DNA of 64,000 nucleotides, from positions 1 to 64,000 of the forward strand of contig JAFABG010000015.1 of assembly GCA_023426145.1 (NCBI GenBank), in the 5' to 3' direction. Below are positions 52,962-61,438 of the stretch, one piece after another; within the stretch, counting starts at the first letter, position 1, and the number at the start of each line of letters is the position of its first letter. The DNA comes from Bacteroidota bacterium (lineage in GTDB: Bacteria; Bacteroidota; Bacteroidia; Bacteroidales; Bacteroidaceae). The notes under the pieces were generated by a model. It did no database searches. It was given only the letters and a program-made list of their open reading frames with translations, and was not told where the DNA came from. The translations under genes and the position numbers were made by a program.

Positions 52962-53798
52962 ATGAAAAGAATATTAATTTTAATTTGGGTTATCTCTTCT
53001 TGCACACTTGCAATGGCAGGAATGAGTACTGGAAAGGTCCGCAAAGAGACTCGTTTCCTTACCGATAAGATGGCTTATGAATTGAACCTGAGTACTCCTC
53101 AATATAATGATATCTATGAAATAAACTATGATTTCATTTATGCTGTTCGTAATATTATGGATGATGTTGTTCGAGGCAACGAATGGGCTTTAGATGATTA
53201 CTATGAGGCATTAGACATTCGTAATGATGATCTGCGTTGGGTTTTGAGTGATCCGCAATATCGTCGTTTCCTTGGTGCAGAGTACTTTTATCGCCCTATT
53301 TACGTGACAGGAGGAAGATGGAGTTTCCGAATTTATGTGAACTATCCAAATCGTAGTTTATTCTATTTCGGTATGCCCTATCACTACAGAACATATAGTG
53401 GAGCACATTATCGTCCTCATATGCATCATGTAAGTTTCTACAGAGATAGATATAACCATGTAGGGCATTATTCTATGCCATACCGAGTGAGAGATAAAAA
53501 GGTTTATCATACTTATCGCCGTTCAGATTTTGGTACAGTCCGTTTTCGCCCGAACACGTCGACTCGTCAACGCAACGAACCGGCTCGCTATAGAGTATCA
53601 GAAAGAAGTTCCTCTACCCGATCCAATGCTTCAAGACAAGAGCATTCATCTCATTTTCGCTCAAATAATGGTAATGGGCCATCAACTTCAGTAAGAAGTG
53701 GCTCAAATCGAAACAAGGAAGAGAGGAATAATCGTTCAGAGGATAAGAAAAAGGTGTCTTCTCGTTCTTCAGAACGAACTACTCGAACTGAAAGATAA
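52962..53798 (+). CDS. exported Arg/His/Tyr-rich protein of unknown function
   Basis: I do not recognise a named family for this 278-residue protein. After a signal peptide (1-20) there is a helical region (about 25-100) and a region rich in Tyr, His and Arg (about 105-180: HYRTYSGAHYRPHMHHVSFYRDRYNH). The last 90 residues are low-complexity, dominated by Arg, Ser, Asn and Lys. It should be strongly basic. The second gene of the DUF4476 pair; cell-envelope or nucleic-acid/polyanion binding is a guess from composition only. Confidence 0.75.
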   Translation: MKRILILIWVISSCTLAMAGMSTGKVRKETRFLTDKMAYELNLSTPQYNDIYEINYDFIYAVRNIMDDVVRGNEWALDDYYEALDIRNDDLRWVLSDPQYRRFLGAEYFYRPIYVTGGRWSFRIYVNYPNRSLFYFGMPYHYRTYSGAHYRPHMHHVSFYRDRYNHVGHYSMPYRVRDKKVYHTYRRSDFGTVRFRPNTSTRQRNEPARYRVSERSSSTRSNASRQEHSSHFRSNNGNGPSTSVRSGSNRNKEERNNRSEDKKKVSSRSSERTTRTER

Positions 53799-53815
53799 AA
53801 CCTACTCCTTATATA

Positions 53816-55765
53816 TTATTGCTCCTCGTTTGTAGGAGAACTAGATTCTGGTGTTTCACCGATTAAACTATTCAGGGCTTTGCCCGTAACTTGAATATTG
53901 GGGCGGATTGAATCCGCCTCAATTTCATTTATTAGGCCTTTTTTTGCGAGTCTTCCAGAGATTAATTTATAATAACCCTCCAATGTTTCTTTTAACTTCC
54001 CACTCGTTGTAAAAGAATTTTTGAAATGTTTTGGCTTAGGTATGATAGAAGCTAGGAATATACATTCTTCTGTGGTGAGTTGTGAAGGTCGTTTATTGAA
54101 GTAAAAATCAGAAGCTTCCTGAATGCCATAAATCAGCGGTCCCCATTCAGCGATATTCAGATATACCTCGTACATACGCTCTTTAGAGGTTAGTCTCTTT
54201 GTTTCAATCAACCATACGATTAATGCTTCCTCTAGCTTGCGAGCAAAATTCTTATTTCGGTTAAGAAAGACATTCTTTACTAGTTGCATGGTTATTGTAC
54301 TACCTCCCCGAGCGAAACGTTTCACTTTTAAATCGTAAATGAGTGCTTCTCGCATCGCATCGAGCAGAAAGCCGTTATGATGAAAGAAGGCTCCATCTTC
54401 ACTTTGCATAACTGACATTTGCAATAGAGGAGAAATACTGTCTAAAGGTGTGAAGTGTTCCCAAGAAGGGCCAACAGGAAATGTTCTCACTGGTATGCCA
54501 TTCTCATAAGCCGTATAGGAGAACTCTCCAGCCATTTTGGCTAGTGAAGTAGCCCCATAGGAGATAATGCGAAAGTTTTTTTCTTTTAAAGAAGATTCTA
54601 GTTTCAAACTGTCTGGTTGCGATAAGTCTACATCAAATAGAAAATGATAATCTAGTTTTCCACTAGTTTTAATTCCTTCTAAGTTACTAAAAAGTCCTTT
54701 AGGTAATGAACCGAATAATTCATCGGCTGGAAACCATGATTTGTTGACTGATGCTCTAAAATGCCACTTCCCCTCTTTTTTACTCGCTTTTAAGTATGGG
54801 TGGAATTGTATTTTATTAAATAAAACAGTAGTAGCACTGTCTAGTTCCATTGAGTGCTCTTCAATGTTTACTAGGTAGTTCAACTGTCCCCGATTGAGAT
54901 GAATAATTTCGGGAGAGAGCGCTTTGTGAAAGATGTCAAGGCCTGTAACTGTTGCTTTTCCGCTGAGGCGTATCAGATTATTAGATACAACTTCTTTAGT
55001 CATACTATAGAATATGGTATCTAGGGTGACACTTGCCTCAAATCGGCGGTGAATATAGGGTAGAGAGAGCTTATCAGAATGAGTTGCGTAAAGTTTAGTT
55101 TTAAGGGTGTTTGTTACTTGGTTTAACTCTCCACTCGCCATCCAATCCTGTGATAGCGTGTCCTCTTTGATTTCGATAGCCGATTCAAAGTGGTTATCTT
55201 TGATGGTGAGAGCAGGTATAGTTATAGACACAAAATTATGATCCTTTCGCTCAGTAATGTGGATGTGTGTTAATTGACCGTTTTGTGGCAAGAAACCGTA
55301 ACAGATACTTAGTATTTTATTTACTCTTTCTGCATAGTTAGCTTTCATAGTTCTTTCTTTGGCCTGATTATTCACTTCCTTCCTGAATAAAAAGTCATAA
55401 TTAGCTATCGAATCTTGCTTGCTGAAAGTGATGTTAAGCCCATTCACCGTAACATGACGTATTTCAATCTTCTGAGCTAGTAATTTCCAAATGCTTAGTT
55501 TAATATCAGCGGTATCTAAGGTTAGAAGAGTGTCTCTTTGCATCGGTACAACAGAGAGCTTAGTTAGGACCACTCTATTCAAGCCTTTCATCTCGAGTTG
55601 ATTATATCGGATTCGTATGCTTTGTGTGTTCTCAATTCGGTTGATTTGTTCATTGACAATACTTTTTAAGAGTGCATTACGTCCTAGATAGATACTGGCA
55701 AGACCAATAAGCAAGCATCCAATAATAATTAGTAGAAGAATACTCTTTTTGCTATTTCTTTTCAT
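53816..55765 (-). CDS. AsmA-like/GT51 peptidoglycan glycosyltransferase
   Basis: A 649-residue inner-membrane protein with an N-terminal TM helix (about 9-29). The first 420 residues resemble AsmA-type envelope proteins (VTVNGLNITFSKQDSIANYDF). The rest, about 430-620, is a GT51 glycan-polymerising domain with all motifs: MQSEDGAFFHHNG (catalytic Glu), RGGSTITMQLVKNVFL, RKLEEALIVWLIE and YLNIAEWGPLIYG. There is no transpeptidase domain, so it is a monofunctional MtgA-like enzyme with a large additional N-terminal part. The internal ATG is chosen because the upstream 13 codons are not hydrophobic or conserved. Confidence 0.88.
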   Translation of the reverse strand: MKRNSKKSILLLIIIGCLLIGLASIYLGRNALLKSIVNEQINRIENTQSIRIRYNQLEMKGLNRVVLTKLSVVPMQRDTLLTLDTADIKLSIWKLLAQKIEIRHVTVNGLNITFSKQDSIANYDFLFRKEVNNQAKERTMKANYAERVNKILSICYGFLPQNGQLTHIHITERKDHNFVSITIPALTIKDNHFESAIEIKEDTLSQDWMASGELNQVTNTLKTKLYATHSDKLSLPYIHRRFEASVTLDTIFYSMTKEVVSNNLIRLSGKATVTGLDIFHKALSPEIIHLNRGQLNYLVNIEEHSMELDSATTVLFNKIQFHPYLKASKKEGKWHFRASVNKSWFPADELFGSLPKGLFSNLEGIKTSGKLDYHFLFDVDLSQPDSLKLESSLKEKNFRIISYGATSLAKMAGEFSYTAYENGIPVRTFPVGPSWEHFTPLDSISPLLQMSVMQSEDGAFFHHNGFLLDAMREALIYDLKVKRFARGGSTITMQLVKNVFLNRNKNFARKLEEALIVWLIETKRLTSKERMYEVYLNIAEWGPLIYGIQEASDFYFNKRPSQLTTEECIFLASIIPKPKHFKNSFTTSGKLKETLEGYYKLISGRLAKKGLINEIEADSIRPNIQVTGKALNSLIGETPESSSPTNEEQ

Positions 55766-56003
55766 CTTTAGCCTTTTACATTTTTCGTGAGCAAAGGTAT
55801 ACATAATTCTCCTTATGAGTATGCAGACTATATATTTTTATGCGCTATTCAGTATTGCAAGAAATAGATCATTTATGAAAAAGAGGTCTTGAAAATAAAA
55901 ATAGAAAAAAAGTTAGGTATGTTGCAACTATTGATAAAGTATTCCCGTCTAATATACAGGAATCGAAAAGATATAATGTTTAACAAATTAAAAAAATATA
56001 ATT

Positions 56004-56471
56004 ATGAGAACTTCAATGTATTTTAGAGTTGCTTTTTGGGTGGTAATGCTTTTTATGACTGTTATAAGTACTAACTTGAAAGCACAAGATGCGAATTTTG
56101 TGACTAACGAAGTTGAGGATGGGAATTTAGTTGTATCTAAAGTTATTTACAAAATGGATGGACACCTCTTTCGCTATATGAAATATGATTTTACTTATGA
56201 TGACCAAGAAAGAATGTCTAGTAAGGAGGCTTTTAAATGGGACTCAGTAAAAGAAAAGTGGACTCCATATTTCAAGATCAATTACACTTATTCCTCTAAC
56301 GAAATTACTTTGGTTTATGCGCGGTGGAATAACAACCATAAAGCGTACGATGATGCTGTCGAAAAATCAGTGTATGAATTGAATGATACTAATATGCCTA
56401 TAGCTTATATGAATTATAAGTGGGCGGATTATAAATGGGTTGAAAGAGTGATTCAGGTTAACATGATATGA
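56004..56471 (+). CDS. DUF3836 exported protein
   Basis: A 155-residue exported protein with a signal peptide (MRTSMYFRVAFWVVMLFMTVISTNLKAQ) and repeated short beta motifs of the form YDFTYDDQERMSSKEAFKWD and YTYSSNEITLVYARWNN. This is the Bacteroides-specific DUF3836 family, of unknown function. It stands alone with a strong terminator after it. Confidence 0.85.
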   Translation: MRTSMYFRVAFWVVMLFMTVISTNLKAQDANFVTNEVEDGNLVVSKVIYKMDGHLFRYMKYDFTYDDQERMSSKEAFKWDSVKEKWTPYFKINYTYSSNEITLVYARWNNNHKAYDDAVEKSVYELNDTNMPIAYMNYKWADYKWVERVIQVNMI

Positions 56472-56509
56472 GAACTGAAGAGTTTTCATTCTCTTTTAGA
56501 ATTAGCAAC

Positions 56510-56555
56510 AATAAAGGGGGGATTTCTACTAATTGAAATCCCCCCTTTATAATTA
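56510..56555. terminator. bidirectional terminator between DUF3836 and msrAB genes
   Basis: A 15-bp perfect stem (arms 56512-56526 and 56535-56549, rich in G/C at the centre, A/T ends) with an 8-nt loop separates the convergent genes and would serve both. Confidence 0.9.
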
Positions 56556-56567
56556 TAAATAAAAGCT

Positions 56568-57596
56568 CTATTTAACTAAAGAAGTGTAGTCTCCATAACC
56601 TTCTTGTGCCATTTTATCTTTGGGTATAAATCGAAGTGAAGCGCTGTTTATACAGTATCGAAGCCCTCCCATTTCTTTAGGACCATCTGTAAATACATGC
56701 CCTAAATGAGCATTACCTGTGTTACTACGTACTTCTACTCTGAACATTCCGTGTGATTTATCTTCCTTTTCTACAATCAGGTCCTTTTGAATAGGTTTAG
56801 AAAAACTAGGCCATCCGCAGCCTGAATCAAACTTGTCTGTGGAAATAAATAACGGTTCTCCAGTGGTGATATCAACATAGATACCAGGTCGATGTTCATC
56901 CCAGTATTCATTTTGAAAGGCAGGCTCTGTTGCACTTTTTTGAGTTACAGCATACTGCTCTTTTGTTAGCTTTTTGCGTAATATCTCATCATCAGGTTTA
57001 ATATAAACTTTCTTTTTCGCTGCATTAGCCTTACGAGCTATCTCAAACAAAGCCGGATTTATATGACAATATCCATTTGGATTTTTGTCAAGATAGTCTT
57101 GGTGGTAAAGTTCTGCTGGGTAAAAATTGTCCAATGGCATTACTTCTATGGCAATTTGTTCTTTATATTGCTTTGCTAATGCTTGAATAGCTTCTTTTAC
57201 GATTGGGAGATCAGCTTTATTAGTGTAATATATTCCTGTCCGATATTGAGTACCACGATCATGTCCCTGCTGATTAAGGCTGGTTGGGTCGATAGTCTGG
57301 AAATATAAATTGAGTAGTAAACTCAAATCTGCCTCTTCCGAATCATAGACTACTTTTACTGTTTCAGCAGCATTTGTCTTTCCAGAACAGACTTGTTCGT
57401 AACTAGGATTGGGTACAATACTATTGGCATATCCCACTTGAGTACTCTCAACTCCCCTTATTTGTTTCAAGAAGTGTTCTGTTCCCCAGAAACATCCTCC
57501 TGCAAAATAAATTTCTGCTTGATTTTTCATTGGTTTGGCAAGTCCTATAAATGTATTACTCATTATTACTATAACTGTGATTATAAAATAGTTCAT
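56568..57596 (-). CDS. msrAB: exported methionine sulfoxide reductase MsrA-MsrB fusion
   Basis: A 342-residue bifunctional enzyme repairing both S- and R-methionine sulfoxide. An N-terminal signal or anchor segment (1-21) is followed by MsrA (about 27-190, GGCFWGTEHFL with Cys35) and MsrB (about 215-340, GCGWPSF and catalytic Cys315 in RYCINSASL). Export is inferred from the hydrophobic N-terminus, so it would protect envelope proteins. The start codon lies inside a 13-bp hairpin described separately; internal Met12 and Met23 are less likely starts. It is 85 nt after the TolC gene. Confidence 0.93.
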   Translation of the reverse strand: MNYFIITVIVIMSNTFIGLAKPMKNQAEIYFAGGCFWGTEHFLKQIRGVESTQVGYANSIVPNPSYEQVCSGKTNAAETVKVVYDSEEADLSLLLNLYFQTIDPTSLNQQGHDRGTQYRTGIYYTNKADLPIVKEAIQALAKQYKEQIAIEVMPLDNFYPAELYHQDYLDKNPNGYCHINPALFEIARKANAAKKKVYIKPDDEILRKKLTKEQYAVTQKSATEPAFQNEYWDEHRPGIYVDITTGEPLFISTDKFDSGCGWPSFSKPIQKDLIVEKEDKSHGMFRVEVRSNTGNAHLGHVFTDGPKEMGGLRYCINSASLRFIPKDKMAQEGYGDYTSLVK

Positions 57597-57641
57597 ATCC
57601 GTTGGTCCTTTCTATAAATAACGAATGAACCAACGGATATG
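57594..57641 (-). promoter_or_regulatory. 13-bp perfect inverted repeat covering the msrAB start codon
   Basis: CATATCCGTTGGT (57594-57606) and ACCAACGGATATG (57629-57641) are exact reverse complements 22 nt apart. In the mRNA the 3' arm ends with the msrAB AUG, and the AAGG that could serve as ribosome site lies in the loop. No T run follows on the coding strand. No Bacteroidetes -7 box is evident between this element and the tolC stop. Confidence 0.75.
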
Positions 57642-57681
57642 TTTGATAGGTATCGCTTCTTATAAAGCCGAAATTTTGAAT

Positions 57682-59019
57682 TTATTCAATTGCTTGCCCT
57701 TTGTAGAAATTTAATATTTTAGTACGGAATAAGTAATCGTATTTTGCTTGTAATTTATCTGAAAGTGCTCTAGTCAGATTAAGCTTAGCTTCATTGAATT
57801 CCACAAAAGTTGCTTTCCCATTATTAAATTTTTCATTCATGAGGCGAAATGACTCTTCATTAGCTTTAACAGCTACTACGCTTGAGTTGTATTTGCTTTC
57901 AGCAGCTACCGCATTATACCAAGCTTGTTGTATCTCTTTGTAAAGGGACTTTTTGGTATTGTCTAATTGTAACGTTAAGTTTGTTCTCGTTAATTTCGCG
58001 GTTCTCACTTGGTTTCTTGTAGAAAAACGATTAAATATTGGAATACTTAGGTTGAATCCAACATATTTATTTAGATTGTTTTTTAATTGATTGCTGAAAC
58101 TACTTTCAGCTGTACCGTTTACTCTATAATAGTTAGTCCCTAATCCTGCGCTAAAGGATATCTGAGGATAGAAAGCACTTTGTGCAATACGGATATTTTT
58201 CTCACTTGCCATTAATCTGTATTCGCTTGATTTGATACTTGGTTTATAGGTTAGCGCTTGTGAATAAATATCGTCTGGTGGTGTTAATGTTTCAAATACC
58301 AATCTCTCTTGAGGGGCTTCTAATGCAAAACCTTCAGGTGTAGGTAATTCCAATAATTGACTAAGGTCAAGGAGAGACAGTTTGTAGGTGTTGTCTGATT
58401 GAATGGCACTCATTTTATCTTGAGCAACACGCGCTTCTGCTTCTGCTACTTCTGATGAAGAAGCTTTTCCCACCTCAAAAAGCCCCTTAATTCGTTCTAA
58501 TTGATTATTGCTTAGATCTACTTGATTTTGCGCGACTTTGCTTAATTCTAAATTAAAGAGAACTTGCAAATATGCTGATGTAACATTTATAGCGACATCT
58601 TCTTTAGCTTTTTTCAAATCCTCAAAGGCTGCCTTTAGATTTAATTTTGCAAGAGAATATTGATTGGGCAGTTGCAAACCGGTAAAGATTGGAATATTTG
58701 TTCCTAGACTTAAACTAGTGTTGGCACTATTTATATCTCTGTATGAGTTATCTACGGGAGAGGCGGCGCGTCCCCAACTCCAGTTTTGGCTTGCACTACC
58801 GCTTAAATTAGGTAGTCGAGCCCATTTTGCTGAATTTACACTTACTTTTTGCTGCTCTGTTTCGTTCGCTGATTGGAGGACATTAATGTTATGCTTAATG
58901 GCATAATCAATGCATTGTTTTAAACTCCATGCTTGCGAAGAAGCTTGCTGAGTCTGAGCGAAACAGCTACCTGTTCCTGACAGTAACAGTACTGCTATCG
59001 TTTTATAGATTGTTCTCAT
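57682..59019 (-). CDS. TolC-family outer-membrane efflux protein
   Basis: A 445-residue outer-membrane channel of the OEP/TolC family. A signal peptide (1-21) precedes two repeats of the OEP fold, visible as coiled-coil helices (SSSEVAEAEARVAQDKMSAIQ and FNNGKATFVEFNEAKLNLTRALSDKL) and strand-rich parts (FTGLQLPNQYSLAKLNLKAA, NRFSTRNQVRTAKL). It links the adaptor and ABC parts of the operon to the outside. Last gene of the five-gene operon, 8 nt after the adaptor gene. Confidence 0.94.
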   Translation of the reverse strand: MRTIYKTIAVLLLSGTGSCFAQTQQASSQAWSLKQCIDYAIKHNINVLQSANETEQQKVSVNSAKWARLPNLSGSASQNWSWGRAASPVDNSYRDINSANTSLSLGTNIPIFTGLQLPNQYSLAKLNLKAAFEDLKKAKEDVAINVTSAYLQVLFNLELSKVAQNQVDLSNNQLERIKGLFEVGKASSSEVAEAEARVAQDKMSAIQSDNTYKLSLLDLSQLLELPTPEGFALEAPQERLVFETLTPPDDIYSQALTYKPSIKSSEYRLMASEKNIRIAQSAFYPQISFSAGLGTNYYRVNGTAESSFSNQLKNNLNKYVGFNLSIPIFNRFSTRNQVRTAKLTRTNLTLQLDNTKKSLYKEIQQAWYNAVAAESKYNSSVVAVKANEESFRLMNEKFNNGKATFVEFNEAKLNLTRALSDKLQAKYDYLFRTKILNFYKGQAIE

Positions 59020-59027
59020 CGGATTTC

Positions 59028-60131
59028 TTATTTTTTATCTTTTTTCTCTGCACCGCGAATCTTATCTTTTGCGGTTACCCCTTTCTTTATTTCTATTTTA
59101 ATACCGTCACTCATTCCTGTTTTAACTTGCGTACGTTTGAATTTTTGTTCGGGTATAGAGTCTGTCATGATGTAAAGGAAGGTAGAATCACCACTGAACT
59201 CAATTGTGCTCTCAGGAACTGCAAGTACCTTTTTTGCACGTTGAAGTACAATTTCCGCATTAGCTGAATATCCAGAGCGAATTTGTACAGTGTCTGGAAC
59301 GGAAATGGCAGCTTTAATTTCAAACTGATTGGCTCCATTTGTTTCTACGCCTTTTGGTGAAATATACTCCAAAATGGCATCAAAAGTCAAGTTTTGTAAG
59401 GCACCAATCGTAAGCTTTAAAGGCATTCCTTCATGAATTCGGCCTACTTCTGTTTCATCTATATTACCACGGAAGATCATATCGTTCATATTGGCCACCG
59501 TAGCAATCGTAGTTCCGTCATTGAACGTGTTACTCATGATCACAGAGTTCCCGGCTTTCACTGGTACATCTAAAATTAATCCATCAATGGTAGAGCGAAT
59601 CATCGTACTACTGAATGAAGCGCTATTTTTAGTGATTCCTTCTTTTATGATTTCCAGATTATCTTTTGCAGTTTGTCTTTCTTCTTTAGCCTGTTTAAGT
59701 GCTATTTCTCCTTTTTCATATTCTTCACGGCTAATCAACTTGTCGCTATATAATTTTTTTGTACGTGCAAAGTCAGTATCTGCTTGGTTCGCATTAATTT
59801 CAGCAAGTCGTACACGGCTCTCGGCTGAGTTGAGCTGTCCCAATTCAGGAATAACTTTAACTTTTGCTATAACCTCTCCTTTTTTTACGGCTTGACCAGC
59901 TTCTTTATACACCTCGTCAATGATGCCTGAAATCTGGGGCTTAATTAGAATTTCATCTCTTGGTTCAACCTTTCCGGTCGCTACGGTGGTCTTCTCTAGG
60001 TCTGCTAAAGATGGAGTTAATGTTTCGTACACAAGAACTTTCGGTTTCGATTTTTGATAAAGGAATACAAACGTTCCAATAAGTACAAGGCCTACTATGA
60101 CCAATAATGTGATTTTCAGATACTTTTTCAT
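59028..60131 (-). CDS. HlyD/MacA-type periplasmic adaptor
   Basis: A 367-residue membrane-fusion protein. An N-terminal membrane anchor (about 4-26) is followed by the split lipoyl/barrel-sandwich domain (VATGKVEPRDEILIKPQISGIIDEVYKEAGQAVKKGEVI and DGLILDVPVKAGNSVIMSN), a coiled-coil hairpin (about 105-165) and beta-barrel and membrane-proximal domains. It joins the ABC permeases to TolC, as MacA does. Its gene follows the second permease by 58 nt. Confidence 0.94.
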   Translation of the reverse strand: MKKYLKITLLVIVGLVLIGTFVFLYQKSKPKVLVYETLTPSLADLEKTTVATGKVEPRDEILIKPQISGIIDEVYKEAGQAVKKGEVIAKVKVIPELGQLNSAESRVRLAEINANQADTDFARTKKLYSDKLISREEYEKGEIALKQAKEERQTAKDNLEIIKEGITKNSASFSSTMIRSTIDGLILDVPVKAGNSVIMSNTFNDGTTIATVANMNDMIFRGNIDETEVGRIHEGMPLKLTIGALQNLTFDAILEYISPKGVETNGANQFEIKAAISVPDTVQIRSGYSANAEIVLQRAKKVLAVPESTIEFSGDSTFLYIMTDSIPEQKFKRTQVKTGMSDGIKIEIKKGVTAKDKIRGAEKKDKK

Positions 60132-60189
60132 CTTGAATATATGATTTAATTTTTGATTATTTTTTTATTTTATCGTTAAAGCTTACTGT

Positions 60190-61434
60190 TTATTCATCTC
60201 TAATGGCTTCAATCGGTTTGATTGCCATGGCTCGGTAAGCAGGGGCTAATCCAGCTAACATCCCTAAAGCAACCAGAAGTGCGCAGGTGCCTAACGCCAA
60301 AGCGAAGCTCACTTGGAAATGTCCATTTCCTCCTTCAGGGCCAGCGGATAATATATCTACCCCCTGTAAAACCATGACTGCAAAGGAAATTCCACACATA
60401 CCAGCTAGTGTTGTGAGCACCATGCTCTCTGATAAAATCTGTTGTAAGATGTCTTTTGGACGTGCTCCGATTGCTCGGCGTATGCCGATTTCAGTGGTAC
60501 GTTCTTTAACAGTAACCATCATAATATTAGAGACTCCGATAGCTCCAGCTAATAATGTTCCCAAACCAACCATCCAGACCAATATACCAATACCGGTGAA
60601 TAGATTATCCACCATTGAAAACATAGCTTCAGCATTAAGGTACATAATTGCTTGTTTATCATTAGGAGCAATGTAGTGCGCTTCTTTTACGATTTTTTCC
60701 ATTTTCGATTGTATGTCCGATACCTTGATACCATGTTTCACAGTGAAGCAGGCTACATCTATTTGCCCTCCCAAATTATAAGTTTGCTGCATAGTGGTGA
60801 ATGGCAGAACAACTGCTTCTGAAGCTCTTCCTTGTATATTCATGTCGCCCTCTGAAGCCGACATGCCTATCACTTGATAATAAATACCATCGACACGGAT
60901 ATATTTTCCACAAGGATCCTCTCCTGGTTTAAAGAGACTTTCATAAACACGTTTACCGATGACGCACACCTTCCGCGCTTCCTGTATGTCTACTTCATTG
61001 ATAAAGCGTCCGTATCCCATTTCCTGAGATTCAATGTGCAGATAATCAGGATAAAGTCCCTTGACGTGGCAGTCATATTTTTTATCACCATAAATGGCAT
61101 TTCCTCCCCAACGAGCAACTGATGGAGTGATTACTTCAAGTTCTTCAACTTGTGACTGCAGGCGTTGAATATCAATAGCTTCTAGATTCCACCAACGTCC
61201 CTTGCGGAAACCTTTATAGGCTTCTCCTGTCTTCTCAGCTGCAAGGAAACCTGAATTAGTTGCGAACCCTTCAAAGTTTTTTTTCATTGTGGCTTCTAGC
61301 CCTTGTCCGCCACCAATTAAAGCTACTAGCATAAAAATACCCCAGAATACCCCAAAGGCAGTTAGAAGGCTTCTCGTTTTATTTCTTGTTATTGTGATGA
61401 GGATTTCCTCACATGTATCCAAATCTATTCTCAT
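60190..61434 (-). CDS. MacB-type ABC transporter permease (second of the pair)
   Basis: A 414-residue FtsX/MacB permease. An N-terminal TM helix (about 22-42) is followed by a MacB periplasmic core domain (about 45-255) and three C-terminal TM helices (about 285-305, 340-360, 375-395), with the conserved ISNIMMVTVKERTTEIGIRRAIGARP cytoplasmic loop. MacB-type transporters drive periplasmic substrates into TolC rather than moving them across the inner membrane. It has 4 nt between it and the first permease. Confidence 0.93.
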   Translation of the reverse strand: MRIDLDTCEEILITITRNKTRSLLTAFGVFWGIFMLVALIGGGQGLEATMKKNFEGFATNSGFLAAEKTGEAYKGFRKGRWWNLEAIDIQRLQSQVEELEVITPSVARWGGNAIYGDKKYDCHVKGLYPDYLHIESQEMGYGRFINEVDIQEARKVCVIGKRVYESLFKPGEDPCGKYIRVDGIYYQVIGMSASEGDMNIQGRASEAVVLPFTTMQQTYNLGGQIDVACFTVKHGIKVSDIQSKMEKIVKEAHYIAPNDKQAIMYLNAEAMFSMVDNLFTGIGILVWMVGLGTLLAGAIGVSNIMMVTVKERTTEIGIRRAIGARPKDILQQILSESMVLTTLAGMCGISFAVMVLQGVDILSAGPEGGNGHFQVSFALALGTCALLVALGMLAGLAPAYRAMAIKPIEAIRDE

Positions 61435-61438
61435 ACTT

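Noticed and set aside
56568..57596. Possible selenocysteine in the MsrB part
   Set aside because: The catalytic position is coded by an ordinary cysteine codon (RYCIN) and there is no in-frame stop.
59491..59895. 134-codon plus-strand frame opposite the HlyD-type adaptor
   Set aside because: Antisense shadow of a clear gene with no family match.
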